Origin: Chrysomallon squamiferum
Lineage: Eukaryota; Mollusca; Gastropoda; Neomphalida; Peltospiridae
Reading direction: 5' to 3'
DNA length: 64,000 nucleotides
NCBI GenBank assembly: GCA_012295275.1
Contig: CM022665.1
Location: 19,670,150 to 19,734,149, forward strand
Position numbers and translations under genes: made by a program. This document shows, one piece after another, positions 36,061 to 48,360 of this stretch (its first letter is position 1; each line of letters starts with the position of its first letter). The notes under the pieces are model-generated. The model saw nothing but the letters and a program-made list of their open reading frames with translations. It was not told where the DNA came from and made no database searches.

Positions 36061-38860
36061 GCTCAGTCGGCTGTATATCAAATAAAGTATCTGTATAGAA
36101 AAAATTCGGCTATCAATCTCTGTAAACAAAAAACGACATGTGCTATTAAATATTTATTCTAGCGCCAGAAAGAGGAAAAAAACAAGAAGGTTATATCAAA
36201 ATTCTGAGATAATTTTATTTGAATTTACAAATCACGGCTGGAGATTTATTATCTGTTGTACATACTGAAGACAAAATGGACGATTTATGACATTAATTTA
36301 CCACAAAACATTAATCTAACAGCTGAAAAAATGCTACAGCAGAGAACAGAAAGATTTTCTGCATACAGATTAACCTGTTACTACGATCAAATAAGCTATT
36401 TGCAGCTAAACTTACTTTATTTCTTAGGAGCTAAATTATATATATCCAAACAAGGCAAAAGAAAATAACCATAAAGATAAATATATGAAACAATATACTG
36501 TTTGGATGTTTCTTTTCTTACATTTTAAATCATACCGTAATTATAAAATTAAAAAAACAAAAAAATTAAAAATAAATAAATAAATTCTTAGCATTCATTT
36601 TTGAACAACTTTCTGTATTATGTATATTTCATACTGTATTGTATAATAATAACCTAATTATTCCTTTAAAAATACAGCAAAATTTTCATTCAGTGAAATA
36701 TCTCTAGATGTTGGAAATTTTCTACTATTTAACGCGGTTTATTATTGTTATCAGACGAGCTGATAGTTTGTCTTTTGTGAAAAGTCGAAAGTGCAGCAAC
36801 ATACAACTAAGTTTTAATAACATCATCAAACTAAGTGAAATGCGAGATAACAGGAGTAAACAAGATCAGAGCCCGAGAAATTGGTACTCATGGGATTTGG
36901 ATATTCGTGACGGAAGAGTAATCGAGGTTGAATAGACAAATAAATCATCAAGGGAAACATTCAGACGGTGGAAATGCTGTCACAGTTCTGGTTTGTGAAA
37001 ACAGCAGAACACATTTATACATTTTTTTGGGGGTTTTGTGTGTTTTTTTTAAGTGGGGTTGATTTATTTTGTTTGTGGTGAGGCTACAAAATAATTTGTT
37101 GATTTTGTAATTTTAAAATGATAGGAGAAAGGTAAAAGGTAAAAAAGAAATGGTAACGGAAATAACGCACCTGGACAAATGGCACCTGAAAAATGTTTTT
37201 TTTTATTGCTTATTGACATTTAGTTATTGGTAGTAGGTGAAGTCCTGCTTACAAAAACAATTCATAATTGCACAAAAAAAAAAAACAATAAAAACAAGTG
37301 CATGAATAATATTTGAGATAATGATTTAATGTCAGAAATAATATATTTCGCAGCTAATATTATATTTAACAATTGTTGACAGTTCATAATTAAATGGTCA
37401 ATACACCAAAAACAACCCCCCCCCAAATACAAATACATACATACATACATACATACATACATGCATACATACATACATATTATGCTATATTCTGGAGGAT
37501 ATTTTAACTATGATATGCATATTAGCATCTATGTACGCATGCAAGCATACATGTATGTGTGTATGTGTGTACTTATGTATATATATAAGGATCTGGTCAC
37601 AACATCCGGTGGAAACATCTGATATAATATTGTGCTTTGTTAAGAATACCGAATTAAAATACAGCAAGAAAATATATTAGGAATCGTACCATCAAAATAT
37701 TACTAATTACAAGAATCTAGCATGGTTTATTACTTTCAAATTTTAATACTTTCCTCCACTTATTTTGCTTGTTTATACTGAATATAAATGGATCAACAAA
37801 AGTTATTTCAGAAAAAAGTAATATTCATCTTCTGCGTATTTCCATGACACTTTTAAAAATGGTTAAGTGTAGAATTAGTGCGATTAAATATAAAATCCTG
37901 TAATAAGCGCAGTACACCAATCTTTCAACGATATTCTAAGATAGTATTCTTTAAGAGCTTATAAATATTATAGTTGGAAGAAGTTTTTAATATCTCTCTA
38001 TTCTGAAAGATAATAATCGGTTAAATATTTTTGAAGCACTCGGACATTCTAACACTGGTATCATCATACAGGTATTTCAGATATAATTACTGGTTTCGAA
38101 ACGTTTCGCCAGTGTTTCACTTTTCTTATTTTTCTACATATAAAAGAAGACTTTCAAATTTAAAGCACTACGTTCATTTACTTCGCTTAAACATTCCAAA
38201 TCCGTTAACAGAAGAAATTCATATAACTTCTGAACGTCATGAGCATAGTATGAAACCCCATACTTCACTACCATAATTCAATACACAATAGTCATAAATA
38301 TGGAAGACCTACAACTTTATTTCCTTACTTAAACATAACGTATTACATAATCACAGATCTCTGATAGGATCTAGGTGGACCTCTCTCTATTCCTTATACA
38401 AACGTGTACATTTTTAAAAAGAGATTTCCCGTGGTCTATCGTTTTTTATAACAGAAACGGTTTACAAATGTCAGCTTCTTGTATTTGTTTAAATCCCCTA
38501 CGTTTTCATGTTGTTTAAACTACCCCTCTTCCAAATCGCTGGAGTTACATTTGTAAGGAGGTACGACTATGCTATGATTTGATGTTGATTGGCGATTATG
38601 GAAATTCAAACATTTCAGCGTCAAAATTAATAGAACGTGATCGGACCACGTTTAGATAGCAAACACACGTATATTAGAAAATAATATAATTTTGTCTTTA
38701 AACACCTGATAAAAATCAATAACATTTGTCCTAAATGACTATTCGAATTTACATTACCCGAAATGCGACTTATAATGATAAATAAATAAGTAAATAAATA
38801 AATTACTAAATAAAATGTAATAACAATAATAATGATAATAGTATTAATAGTAGTAGTAGC

Positions 38861-38917
<57 letters not shown>

Positions 38918-38944
38918 AATAAAAAATAATAACTGAAATAAAAG
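35244..38944. other. Spacer, no clear gene
   Basis: AT-rich with (GT)n/(AT)n at 36,013-36,060, (TACA)n near 37,433-37,478 and (AAC)n 38,860-38,914. Open frames at 36,256, 36,708 and 38,031 show no conserved motif. Confidence 0.5.
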
Positions 38945-39245
38945 TAATTAAACCATATACTAATATTGTTTGGGTTTTGGCAGACGTATATAATGCTTTT
39001 CTGAACGTGAGTTGACTTGTGAGCTGTGAATTAGAAAATTCACCTCTGATTCAATCAACGAATCAATAAGTCTTGTGATAATTTCTGTATCAAGGCACCA
39101 GAGTCGCAGTCAGCCTCATATTGATTGTTTAGTGTAATCTAGGGAAAAATCGGTCCACCCACTCTGAATTTCCTGTTTAACAGTCTCTGTAAAATGTCGA
39201 GATATTTAGAAGTACGTGACCAGAATGTGTATCGAGAAAGAAAAT
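38945..39245 (+). repeat. Diverged direct repeat, copy 2
   Basis: Same-orientation partner of 34,665-34,925. Conserved words include GAGTTGAC, AAAATTCACCTCTG and GATATTTAGAA. It contains the start of the 78-codon frame listed separately. Confidence 0.6.
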
Positions 39246-39430
39246 ACGAAGATGATTACTGTAAATCTTTCGTTTTCGTTCTAGTATGTGAAATATATGG
39301 ACTGTCAAAACGAGAGCGTCATTCTCGGTTTCATTATTATCAAAACTACCGAGATCTTTGTAGTGGTATACCATTCTCTAGAATGAAACTCAAAAATAAT
39401 TGTTTATCAAATATTTCTTTGAAAATTTAG
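39194..39430 (+). CDS. Hypothetical small ORF, 78 aa
   Basis: ATG-initiated frame beginning MSRYLEVRDQNVYRERK, rich in charged residues and without low-complexity sequence. Its first 17 residues correspond to the short frame in the repeat copy at 34,867. The differences between copies change many residues (F/S, I/V, E/Q, L/V, Q/R), so there is no sign of purifying selection on the peptide. No signal peptide or known domain. Could be a chance frame in a repeat. Confidence 0.22.
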   Translation: MSRYLEVRDQNVYRERKYEDDYCKSFVFVLVCEIYGLSKRERHSRFHYYQNYRDLCSGIPFSRMKLKNNCLSNISLKI

Positions 39431-39508
39431 AACAAGGAATTAAAAATTAACCACTCGATAGAGTATAAAATATTTTGTTTTAAGAAAGTGACAAAAAAAA
39501 AAAAAAAA

Positions 39509-39584
<76 letters not shown>

Positions 39585-39844
39585 GAATGTGAGAAAACTA
39601 TATTCATAAACAACAAATCCAATAAGAACGGTAAAAGTAATTGTGATGAAAAACTATAATACTATTTTACACTCGCCCTAATTTTCAAAAATCAGTAGAC
39701 TAACATAAAACACATGGTCAGTAATAAATTGAATTCATGAATAAACACTAATGTAATCTATTTATTCAGTGTATCCGGTGTTAGAATCCCAGTAGCAATT
39801 ATTTAGTCTGCAGTCACTGTATTTGCTTTAAATCGTTATTCCAG

Positions 39845-39942
39845 CCGAGTCTGAAACACAGGGATCAGTCCCACTTAATGGCGTGGCAGAGGGGACTAAG
39901 AGCAACTCGTCAGTTTGTCACGACAGACCTTCAGATAAAGAA
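39845..39942 (+). CDS. Candidate internal exon, unrecognised
   Basis: A 98-nt stretch flanked by TTATTCCAG and GTAAGC. Two reading frames are open across it; one gives a peptide with GSVPLNGVAEGTKSNSS, the other with LMAWQRGLRATRQFV. Base composition is richer in G and C than its neighbours. With no partner exons the frame and function are undecided. Confidence 0.25.
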
Positions 39943-40941
39943 GTAAGCAACATTTGCGTAATGTAAACAGATAATTATCAAAGAAAATCATGTATTCACT
40001 GTAGGTATAGACGTCAAATTGTTTATTAATATTATTAAATATAAACAGTTATATAAGCGAGTTTATTATTGTTTAATATTGGATATTGGATTAATTATTA
40101 TTTTGAAAGACACTTTCACATTGTCTATAACAAATGTCTCTAGGAATAAATAATATTAACACACTAGACAAATAGACTACCTGTTTATAAATGACTAGAA
40201 TAGCGTTTAATAATTCATATTTATTAGTGATGGCAATTTAAAATATAGCTCTACATCTAATGCAATGATATTACAACGTAATTATTTTAAAGTTTTACAG
40301 GACACCATTACATCGTGGAATGATTTTGGTTTTAAATTAAATATTAAAATATCCTTATTCATCCAGATTGTGAAAACATTCAGTATATTTTTAAGCAGAC
40401 AATTCGAAAGCTTGCTTTTCACTTACGACAGACATACGAGAGAAAAACATTGGATTCATTTTATCCAGCATTTCAGTGATGCGCCTTTTCTCGCGCAGGT
40501 CCACAGACTATGTCTTTGTCCCGGAAGGAGGTCACATTCAGTTAATATAAGAAGACAGTAATAATAAAACATGAAAAACAAAATAATAATAATGACAACA
40601 CCACAAACATTTTTTTTTTTTATTATTTATTTGACTAGAAGTGCAGTCCGCCAACTCGATATATAAATACGGCACCAATGACAAAAATATTCATCATTAA
40701 TCAGAATTAGAGCTCTGTTGGGAATACACTAATCTGAATATGTGAAAACAAATCAGCAAGCATGACAAGCATGATTAACGGGATCGTTTCTTAAACCGTT
40801 ATGCTTAAACTTTGTGGAAATAATAAATAAGTAAACAAATAAATCAGAGAACAAACAGTCCATAAAAATATGTGGGTAATAATAATTATATATCGTTTGT
40901 GTGATAACTGTACAGAAAAAAAAATAATAATAATAAAAAAA

Positions 40942-40973
<32 letters not shown>

Positions 40974-41127
40974 AAAAAGGAATGAAAGAAAAACAAAAAG
41001 AAAGCAAGATCTTCATTAATTAGGTAAATTTAAATTTATAAATAAAAATAACATGATTCGAGAATATTAAAAACTTCGAATGTGAATCATCTATCATAAG
41101 CAATAATTACTGATAATTACTAATATG

Positions 41128-41226
<99 letters not shown>

Positions 41227-42299
41227 TATATTTTTTTAATTTTAATTTTATATTTTGTCTCCATGCTATCAGTACATTTTTGACATTAAATATAACATAT
41301 ATGCTTTATTCGTAGAGGCGGTCCGTGTTTTTTGTTTGTTGCTGTTTCTGTTGCTGTTTCTATTATTATTATTATTGTTGTTGTTGTTGTTTTTGTTGTT
41401 ATTTTTTTTCTTAACACATTTAATAAAATTAAAATTTAAGTAATCGATGATACAAAAAGAAAAAAATGAAACAGTTAGAAGCAGATGGTTATCTGAATGT
41501 GCATACATAATACAGTAATATCATACACAATAAAACAGCCACACAAGAGAGACAGAAAAAAAAAATGTCACGTGCTAATCAGAGCGAGCTGTTGTGAAAT
41601 TCGTCTACGACAGCCACGCTCTGTGACAAAGCCAGAGGGTGTGTCTGTCGCATATAAAACAGTAAAGATAACATCTGTTTTATACAAAAAATTAATGTAG
41701 TTGTCATTGAGAAGTGGTGGCTATATATAAAATTAAAGTAAAAATGAATTCATCATGAGGCAACATTTAGGTATTTATCTTAGAAAGGTAGATGTCATAT
41801 ACAGGTGCCCTCAGATTTATGTTTGACTGTGTATTTATATGTGCCTGGAGAGAGATAAAGAGAACGTCTTAGTTTAGTTTAATTGTGTCATTCTTTGCTA
41901 ATGTAGTTGAACCATTTTTTTTTTAGGGAAATAAATCGAAAAGTATAAAGGGGCAAATATCTTCAGTCACTTTTCTCTTGTTTTCATGCAATGCTTCGAG
42001 GAACATTCTGTTCCCTTCTTCTCAGATGTATAGAACTTTTGTTTGTTTTCTCAAGCTCAGATTAAGACTATATGTGTGTGTGTGCATGTGTGCTTGTTAT
42101 TACTGTTACTTATATATATATATATATATTAATAAAAATAATAATAATAAATAAAACTGACTAATAAAACAGAACGAAAAAAGGCCAAATCAAATGATCC
42201 GAACAGTTTTACAGTGAAATATAGTAGTTTGTGCCTCTTGTGCCCTTAATAGGTATACTACATATAAAGAAGTGAATAATTAATATATCTTTTTCAGTG
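39943..42299. other. Spacer next to right arm, no clear gene
   Basis: AT-rich, with A-rich/AAT stretches (40,917-40,980) and the long (CT)n listed separately. Frames at 40,265 and 41,497 lack motifs. Confidence 0.5.
41130..41222. repeat. (CT)n dinucleotide tract
   Basis: Uninterrupted polypurine/polypyrimidine mirror repeat of about 92 bp, about 1.1 kb inside the inner end of the right arm. Confidence 0.95.
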
Positions 42300-43273
42300 A
42301 GTAGATATTTGAAAATTTCCAAATACATATATACCATTTTAGTATAATTTAAAACGTATCACTACAGCTTGAATTATAATTGGAAAAAGCAATAAAAACA
42401 TTTAGGAGCGTCAGTTCTGCATTTAACATTTTCTTTATGCAACTTTGTTTATTTTCTGGGAAAATAGCACTAAAAATGCAAACTGGGCGATCTCCATAGA
42501 CACTTTTTATGCATTACAAGCAATGCATTGATGAGCACGTGCCCAGTAAACGAATTGACCAGTACGTGAAACTATTACGGATAAAGAACTGCGTGTCCGT
42601 CCATACGACGAGCTGATATCTTTAGTAGAGTCAAGTTGTTTTCTGTTATTGATCACTTTATCAAAACAGTCAGTTATGCGCAAAATTTATGAACATAAAA
42701 TAAACGCAATCTTCGGTCAATTTTTTGTGTGTCGAAAACCAAATGGCTTACATTCACCCTTCTCAGTGTTTCTGTTCAAAAACTATCATGACTTGAATTA
42801 ACACAGCAAGTTTATCGAGTTTGTAAAATATTAATGCTGAATGAACAGTGTTGATAGTAAACATAAAACTCCTTGTACGAGAACGATTTTCCCAGCCAGT
42901 GAAATAGTATTTTAGTTAATATTCCTTTTAATCCTTGCTGTGGTCTTATGTTCTTACTGCTATCTCGTGTTTCTTTCAGCAGGTTTGTCACAAAGCTACT
43001 AAAACGTGCAAACTCGTACAGATAAAACCGTTATCAGCTAAACATTCTGACATAAAACATAATGACCATTTAACATGCAAATCGGTTAACATGTATTAAC
43101 AGTGAACTATATTAGTACGTTTCACATAAACTGGCAAACGCATTTAAATACAAATGCGCATCATTATTAAGCGATGTAGACAAAATATAATCGCGTGTGT
43201 TTGGTGATGACGCGATGATTCTGGAATCAGATTTAAAAGTGATCAGCGTATGGGAAAAGACGGAATATATAAC

Positions 43274-43306
<33 letters not shown>

Positions 43307-43610
43307 GATCATTCATTTGAACCACTAATCTAAAACAGGTATTTATTGATGGTGCCTTGGATAATCACGGCCAACATTTCTGTAGAGTATAGTTTCCATT
43401 TAATGTACCTCCAAACTAATTTTAGTATAAATATTTATGAATTTTTGAAATTACGAATATTTGATTTATTTATTTGTTTATATATTTTTTTACAGTTCGA
43501 ACAATGAGCGGTTTTCTAATGATAAAGATTTTCCTCTTTTAACATCTCTAAATCACTATATCGGAACCCGAACCCGTTTTCTCTCTCTCTCTCTCTCGTT
43601 ATATATATAT

Positions 43611-44308
43611 CTGAGCCAAAATCCGAATTACGAGCTAGATTCAGATACGCCACCGCTAGTTGGCGCAACGAACAACACAACATCCTCCCACCATCCTGCG
43701 TCTCATTTGTTTGCTTCACCATGGTTACCTCGCCAGGGAAACATCTCTGTTGAATTGTGCTCGCGTTTTATGCGGTATTTTGGCAGATTTCCATGGATCC
43801 TAAGAAAGTGAGTGCAAAAGACAGTGCTGAGAAGAAGAAGCAGATGACGTCCATTGAATTAAAGCATGAAATCATAGAAAAACATGAGAGGTGTGCGTGT
43901 AGTCAAAGTGGCTAGGCAGTACAAGTGTAGTAATTTTTCGATATGTACCATACTGAAGCAAGAGTCGATAAAGGCTATATGTCCAGCCAAAGGCCTTAAA
44001 AAAATGTTTAAGCTTAGGACATCTGTCCATGAAGAGATGAAGAAACCCTAACCCGGTAGACTTTACAAAACCAATTTATTTCTTGACATTCTCTTATATT
44101 TTGTTTTTATGCAATATTTGTCATTTATACATACATTTTTCTTATTTAAAAACACATTAAACAAAAACTGTGGTGGCTTTTGGGGGAAGGAACTGATTAA
44201 TGGTATTTCAATTAGTTTCATTTGGGAAAATTGATTTGATATACGAGCAAATTTGAGTTACGAGCTCTGTCACGGAACGAATTAAATTCGTAAGACAAGG
44301 TACCACTG
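43611..44308 (+). mobile_element. Deleted Tigger/pogo-like DNA transposon, 5' end lost
   Basis: Homologous to the element at 9,538-10,302. The right terminus GGTACCACTG/TA is intact (44,299-44,310). The left inverted repeat is missing and replaced by CT/TA simple sequence. ATG at 43,793 starts MDPKKVSAKDSAEKKK. One base shift later the CENP-B/psq-type helix-turn-helix can be read (VKVARQYK, then ICTILKQ), and the frame ends at TAA before any DDE catalytic region. Internal deletion makes it non-autonomous. It is inserted at a different place in the arm from the other copy. Confidence 0.85.
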
Positions 44309-44360
<52 letters not shown>

Positions 44361-44850
44361 AAGCTTTCCATAAACAGTTACAATTTAATTTGTGTAAGCA
44401 ATAATTTAAAACTTTAATTTTTACTGTTGTCTTATGTAATTACTCAGCCCAAATTAAAAGTCAGACGATAGATGTTACGACACATTTTTAGCGATAATTC
44501 AAGTAAAAAAAAAGAAAAAAAAAGAAATGAATATCTTCTACAAATCTATAAATTTGGCTTCCTACTTTTTTCTCCTCTTTTAATCATTACGAAGAATGGA
44601 CCCAAGCGCCCAAGGAAGGAATCAATCTTTATTTGATGTCTTCAGTTGATTTAATTCTCAGAATATAAGATGAGGTCAACCAATCAAGAAGGAGTCTAGC
44701 CTTATACAAACTTTCTCTTTGTCAAGCAATAAAATAATCGATTCTTTTTTCCAGTTAACTTTATAACTGCCATTATTATATTTATGTATGCTATTTATTT
44801 ATTAGTTGCTTAATTTTACTAATTCTATCAATCATATAATTATAAATATA

Positions 44851-44863
44851 AATCAAACATATC

Positions 44864-44896
<33 letters not shown>

Positions 44897-45127
44897 AATA
44901 ATAATAATAATGTGTATCTGTAAAGAATAGAGGTTGAAAAAGATAATTAAATTAAATTATATATATATATATATATTACACAACAAATAGAAAATATTCA
45001 CACAAAAAACAACAACAACGTGTAGATGCATTTTTATGTAAAAATAACTAATTAATAATAGTAATTGTGATAATCATAATGACGATGTTGAATTAATAAA
45101 TAAATAAATACATGTACGGTCGGTACA

Positions 45128-45192
<65 letters not shown>

Positions 45193-45393
45193 GACAGGGT
45201 GATAACGTCAGACGATCACGTGCCAAACTCTCGAAAGCAACTAACTTTTGTGAAGGGCTATCAGCGCCACTGCGTTCTGGAAAGTTTACTGTGTAAAGAA
45301 CATAATTAGATGAGTATACAAAACGAGAAAATATCTATTCACACACAGACACACACACACACACACAATCATGTATTCATACATACAGACACG

Positions 45394-45424
<31 letters not shown>

Positions 45425-46468
45425 GAACACACACATGCATACAAACACACACATACATATACACATACATACATACATACAAATTCACACATATACATAC
45501 ATACATCAGCACATACACATACATACATACATACATATTCACACACACACATACACACAGATATATATATATATATATACAAGACACTGTTAACATGGCT
45601 GAAAAAATAACATTTATTATTGTTGTACATACCCAAATAGTACATTGTAAAAAAAAAAAAACAAAGAAAATAATTTTTGCTGATTACAAAATTACCTGCA
45701 TATTTTGTATTTTCAGCAATAATGATAGATAAACAAAAAAAAATTATATTTTGTTTGACTATGTAAAAATGTCTTATGTCTTATGACATCAGTAACGACT
45801 ACTTGTATTAATCTCAGTAAACACTGATAGTAAGTACATACCGGTTAGTGTCTAAATCTTGATATTTAGACAAATTAGAAATTACTAGCATTTTTAACAT
45901 AACAAATAATGAACGATGAAGTGGGAGTCATATCCAACAACCTTAAAGAAGTGGAAGTCATACAAATCTTTACAAATTTTCAAAGAGTAGGCTGCGGATC
46001 AATACATTAAAGCACTGTTTTGACGCAGATTTGAATTCCACTTTTAAATATAACACTAACAAAGAAGGTGGAGATAGATAATGTTAGAAGTAAGATTAAA
46101 ATAAAATGTCAGTAACAGGCAGTTATTAGTCTCCGAAATACAATGGCGGGAATTTGGCATACTTATATTAAACACTTATTTTCCATTACAGGACGATCAA
46201 CTATAGCTATCGTGTCTGCAATGGGCAGTTTTCTCTCAGTTTCGCTTAATAAAATTTAGGGTCTTAATATGTAAATCAAACAGTAATCTATTTCTGTGTT
46301 ATTATAGTCGGTCAGACGTATTTCAGAGAGATGTGTGCTACTTTTCACGTGCTTTTTCTTCCTTTTTTTTTCTTTTTTTAAATTATTATTTATTTAATTT
46401 AGTTTTTGTACTGCTGACCATTTCTTCTTATTGTTATTTTGTTTGCTTTTGACTTTATCATGTTGCTG

Positions 46469-46499
<31 letters not shown>
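44851..46499. other. Right-arm stretch without gene
   Basis: Dominated by repeats: AAC/AAT triplets 44,864-44,911, (AT)n 44,959-44,976, (CA)n 45,129-45,190 and a composite CA/CATA array 45,341-45,580. It is about half the length of the corresponding left-arm stretch and only weakly comparable with it. Confidence 0.55.
45129..45190. repeat. (CA)n microsatellite
   Basis: Pure CA dinucleotide run of about 31 units in the right arm; no equivalent run at the corresponding place in the left arm. Confidence 0.95.
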
Positions 46500-46504
<5 letters not shown>

Positions 46505-46849
46505 TTTTTAAGCCCAAAGGGAAAAATGAGCCTTCATCTGAACAAAGATGACAAATAAGTTCCATTTATTTTCTCTTTGTTAGCTGTATTAGTTGAAGAT
46601 AATCCTGATGTCTTTTTACACTTACTAAGGAAATCAGGATGGAATGTCTAGTGGGTTTATGTCTGTTCGCCCTGTATCATACAAACCCACTGAATTAGTT
46701 TAGTGAACTGCGCCAGCCTATCGAGTCTCGACATTTCTCCTCGAAATGTATTGGCTCCAAACGCAAACGCTGGCTATCCAATAAGGGATGTTACACATAT
46801 TAATTATATGGAAGTCACGCCAACTACAAAGTATCAGAAAGCCGTATGT

Positions 46850-47241
46850 GATAGAAGACATTTCATTTCAACTTCTTTAAGTTTGTAGCCAGATCAAACC
46901 GGTGTTCACGATTAACGGAGAATTGAGAAAGTTATTAATTGGAAGGTATAAACTGAGCGACGCCAGTTCATTCTCCCGTTTGTAACGAACTTTCAAGAGA
47001 CAAAACTGTTGCAAGTGAGATTCAGTTTATTAATTAGTCGAAGAATTCAACCAAGACATTTAGCTGTTTTTTTCTAAAACACAAGGGAAAGGAAGAAAGA
47101 ATAGAGGAAAAAAAACCACTAAAGGATTTTAAAAAACACTGACTAATACATTTCACCTGGACATTTTTGTTTTATCACCTCTACAGCAACTGCTTAGTTG
47201 GTGATATCGTGAAGAAAACCACACTTTGTACTCGAAATAAC
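46850..47241 (+). promoter_or_regulatory. Conserved upstream flank of GPCR copy 2
   Basis: Partner of 2,562-2,960. The acceptor-like CTCTACAG ends at 47,186, so the receptor exon probably begins at 47,187 with 55 nt of 5'UTR before the ATG. The two UTRs differ at only two positions that I could see between 47,187 and the ATG. Core promoter elements were not identified. Confidence 0.45.
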
Positions 47242-48360
47242 ATGAAGCCAGTTGCAAGTTCCAATTTGACAATGAATGTCACTGATTCGATGACAAAACC
47301 CAATTTAAGCATTTTGTTTCAGGTGGAAGAAAATACAGCGGCCATTGTGGTGCCCATACTTTTTGGTTTGATATTCATTGTTGGAATCGTTGGAAACGGC
47401 ACCATCATTTTTATAGTTTTAAGAAACAAAGTTATGAGAAATTTGCCAAATATACTCATCGTAAGTCTTTCAATCGGGGATCTTCTCTTGATTTTAGTTT
47501 CAGTTCCTTTTTCGGCGACACAGTTCACTTTCACTTCGTGGCCATACGGAGAAGCTGTTTGCAAATTCAACTTTTTCATGCAGATGCTTTCGCTCGGTAT
47601 TTCAATATTCACTCTAACTGCTTTGAGTATAGACAGATATTTCGCCATTGTGGATCCAATGAGCAAACACACTGGCAATACTTTAGCGAAGCCAGTTATT
47701 TTAGTGACTGTTACGTGGGTTTTGTCTGTAGTTTTAGCCATTCCTGACGGTATTTTCAGTGAAACTATAGTACCAAACGAATCCAAAGTGCTCGTTTGTT
47801 TGTGGAACCCTATCAAATACGGTGAATTGTATACCAAAATACACACAGTGGTCAAGTTTCTCGTCTATTTCGCTGTTCCACTTGTAACTATTGGCTTCTT
47901 TTATCTGATGATGGCAGTGATCCTTGTCAGAAGTGGACGGAGCATGCCGTGCGAACTGAAAGGTGCTCAAAACCAGCAGAGACAAATTGCAGCACGAAAG
48001 AAAGTTGCAAAAATTGTCCTTTCGTTTGTTTTTATATTCTTCCTTTGTTGGCTGCCGCAGTACATTTACGACATCTGGTACTTTTTTGATGACTCGGAAT
48101 TCAACCATTTCTGGTACATCTTCAAAATTGCAGCGTTCTGTCTCAAGTTCATTAATTCTTGTATCAACCCATTCGCGCTTTATTTACTGAGCAGTCAGTT
48201 CCGCAAGTTCTTCAAAAGATACCTGTGTTGTTGCATGCCAAAATCATCCAGATACACCAGCCTGGATCAGACGACGACGCTGCAAAATTTTAACAGCGAC
48301 GTCAGGCGAGCATCCACACAGAACACGATTGCTCACTCAGTGTCGCAGTCGATGTGTTAA
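47242..48360 (+). CDS. Bombesin/CCHamide-like neuropeptide GPCR, copy 2
   Basis: Second copy of the receptor in opposite orientation; 372 residues and identical in protein sequence to copy 1. The start is the ATG shared by both copies; an upstream extension opens only at a TTG and crosses the probable splice acceptor. Against copy 1, I see three base changes in 1,119 nt, all silent: one in the TM1 region (residue 40) and two close together in TM5 (Ala and Phe codons). All seven TM segments, DRY, CWLP, NPxxxY-type TM7 and the Cys cluster are intact, so both copies look functional. Sequence after the stop codon diverges at once from copy 1, whereas the upstream flank stays similar. Confidence 0.95.
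   Translation: MKPVASSNLTMNVTDSMTKPNLSILFQVEENTAAIVVPILFGLIFIVGIVGNGTIIFIVLRNKVMRNLPNILIVSLSIGDLLLILVSVPFSATQFTFTSWPYGEAVCKFNFFMQMLSLGISIFTLTALSIDRYFAIVDPMSKHTGNTLAKPVILVTVTWVLSVVLAIPDGIFSETIVPNESKVLVCLWNPIKYGELYTKIHTVVKFLVYFAVPLVTIGFFYLMMAVILVRSGRSMPCELKGAQNQQRQIAARKKVAKIVLSFVFIFFLCWLPQYIYDIWYFFDDSEFNHFWYIFKIAAFCLKFINSCINPFALYLLSSQFRKFFKRYLCCCMPKSSRYTSLDQTTTLQNFNSDVRRASTQNTIAHSVSQSMC

Noticed and set aside
37433-45580. CRISPR-like regular repeats
   Set aside because: The regular arrays are pure microsatellites without unique spacers, in a eukaryotic setting.
45286-45645. 119-codon frame and its antisense partners
   Set aside because: Translation of CA/CATA microsatellite, not a gene.
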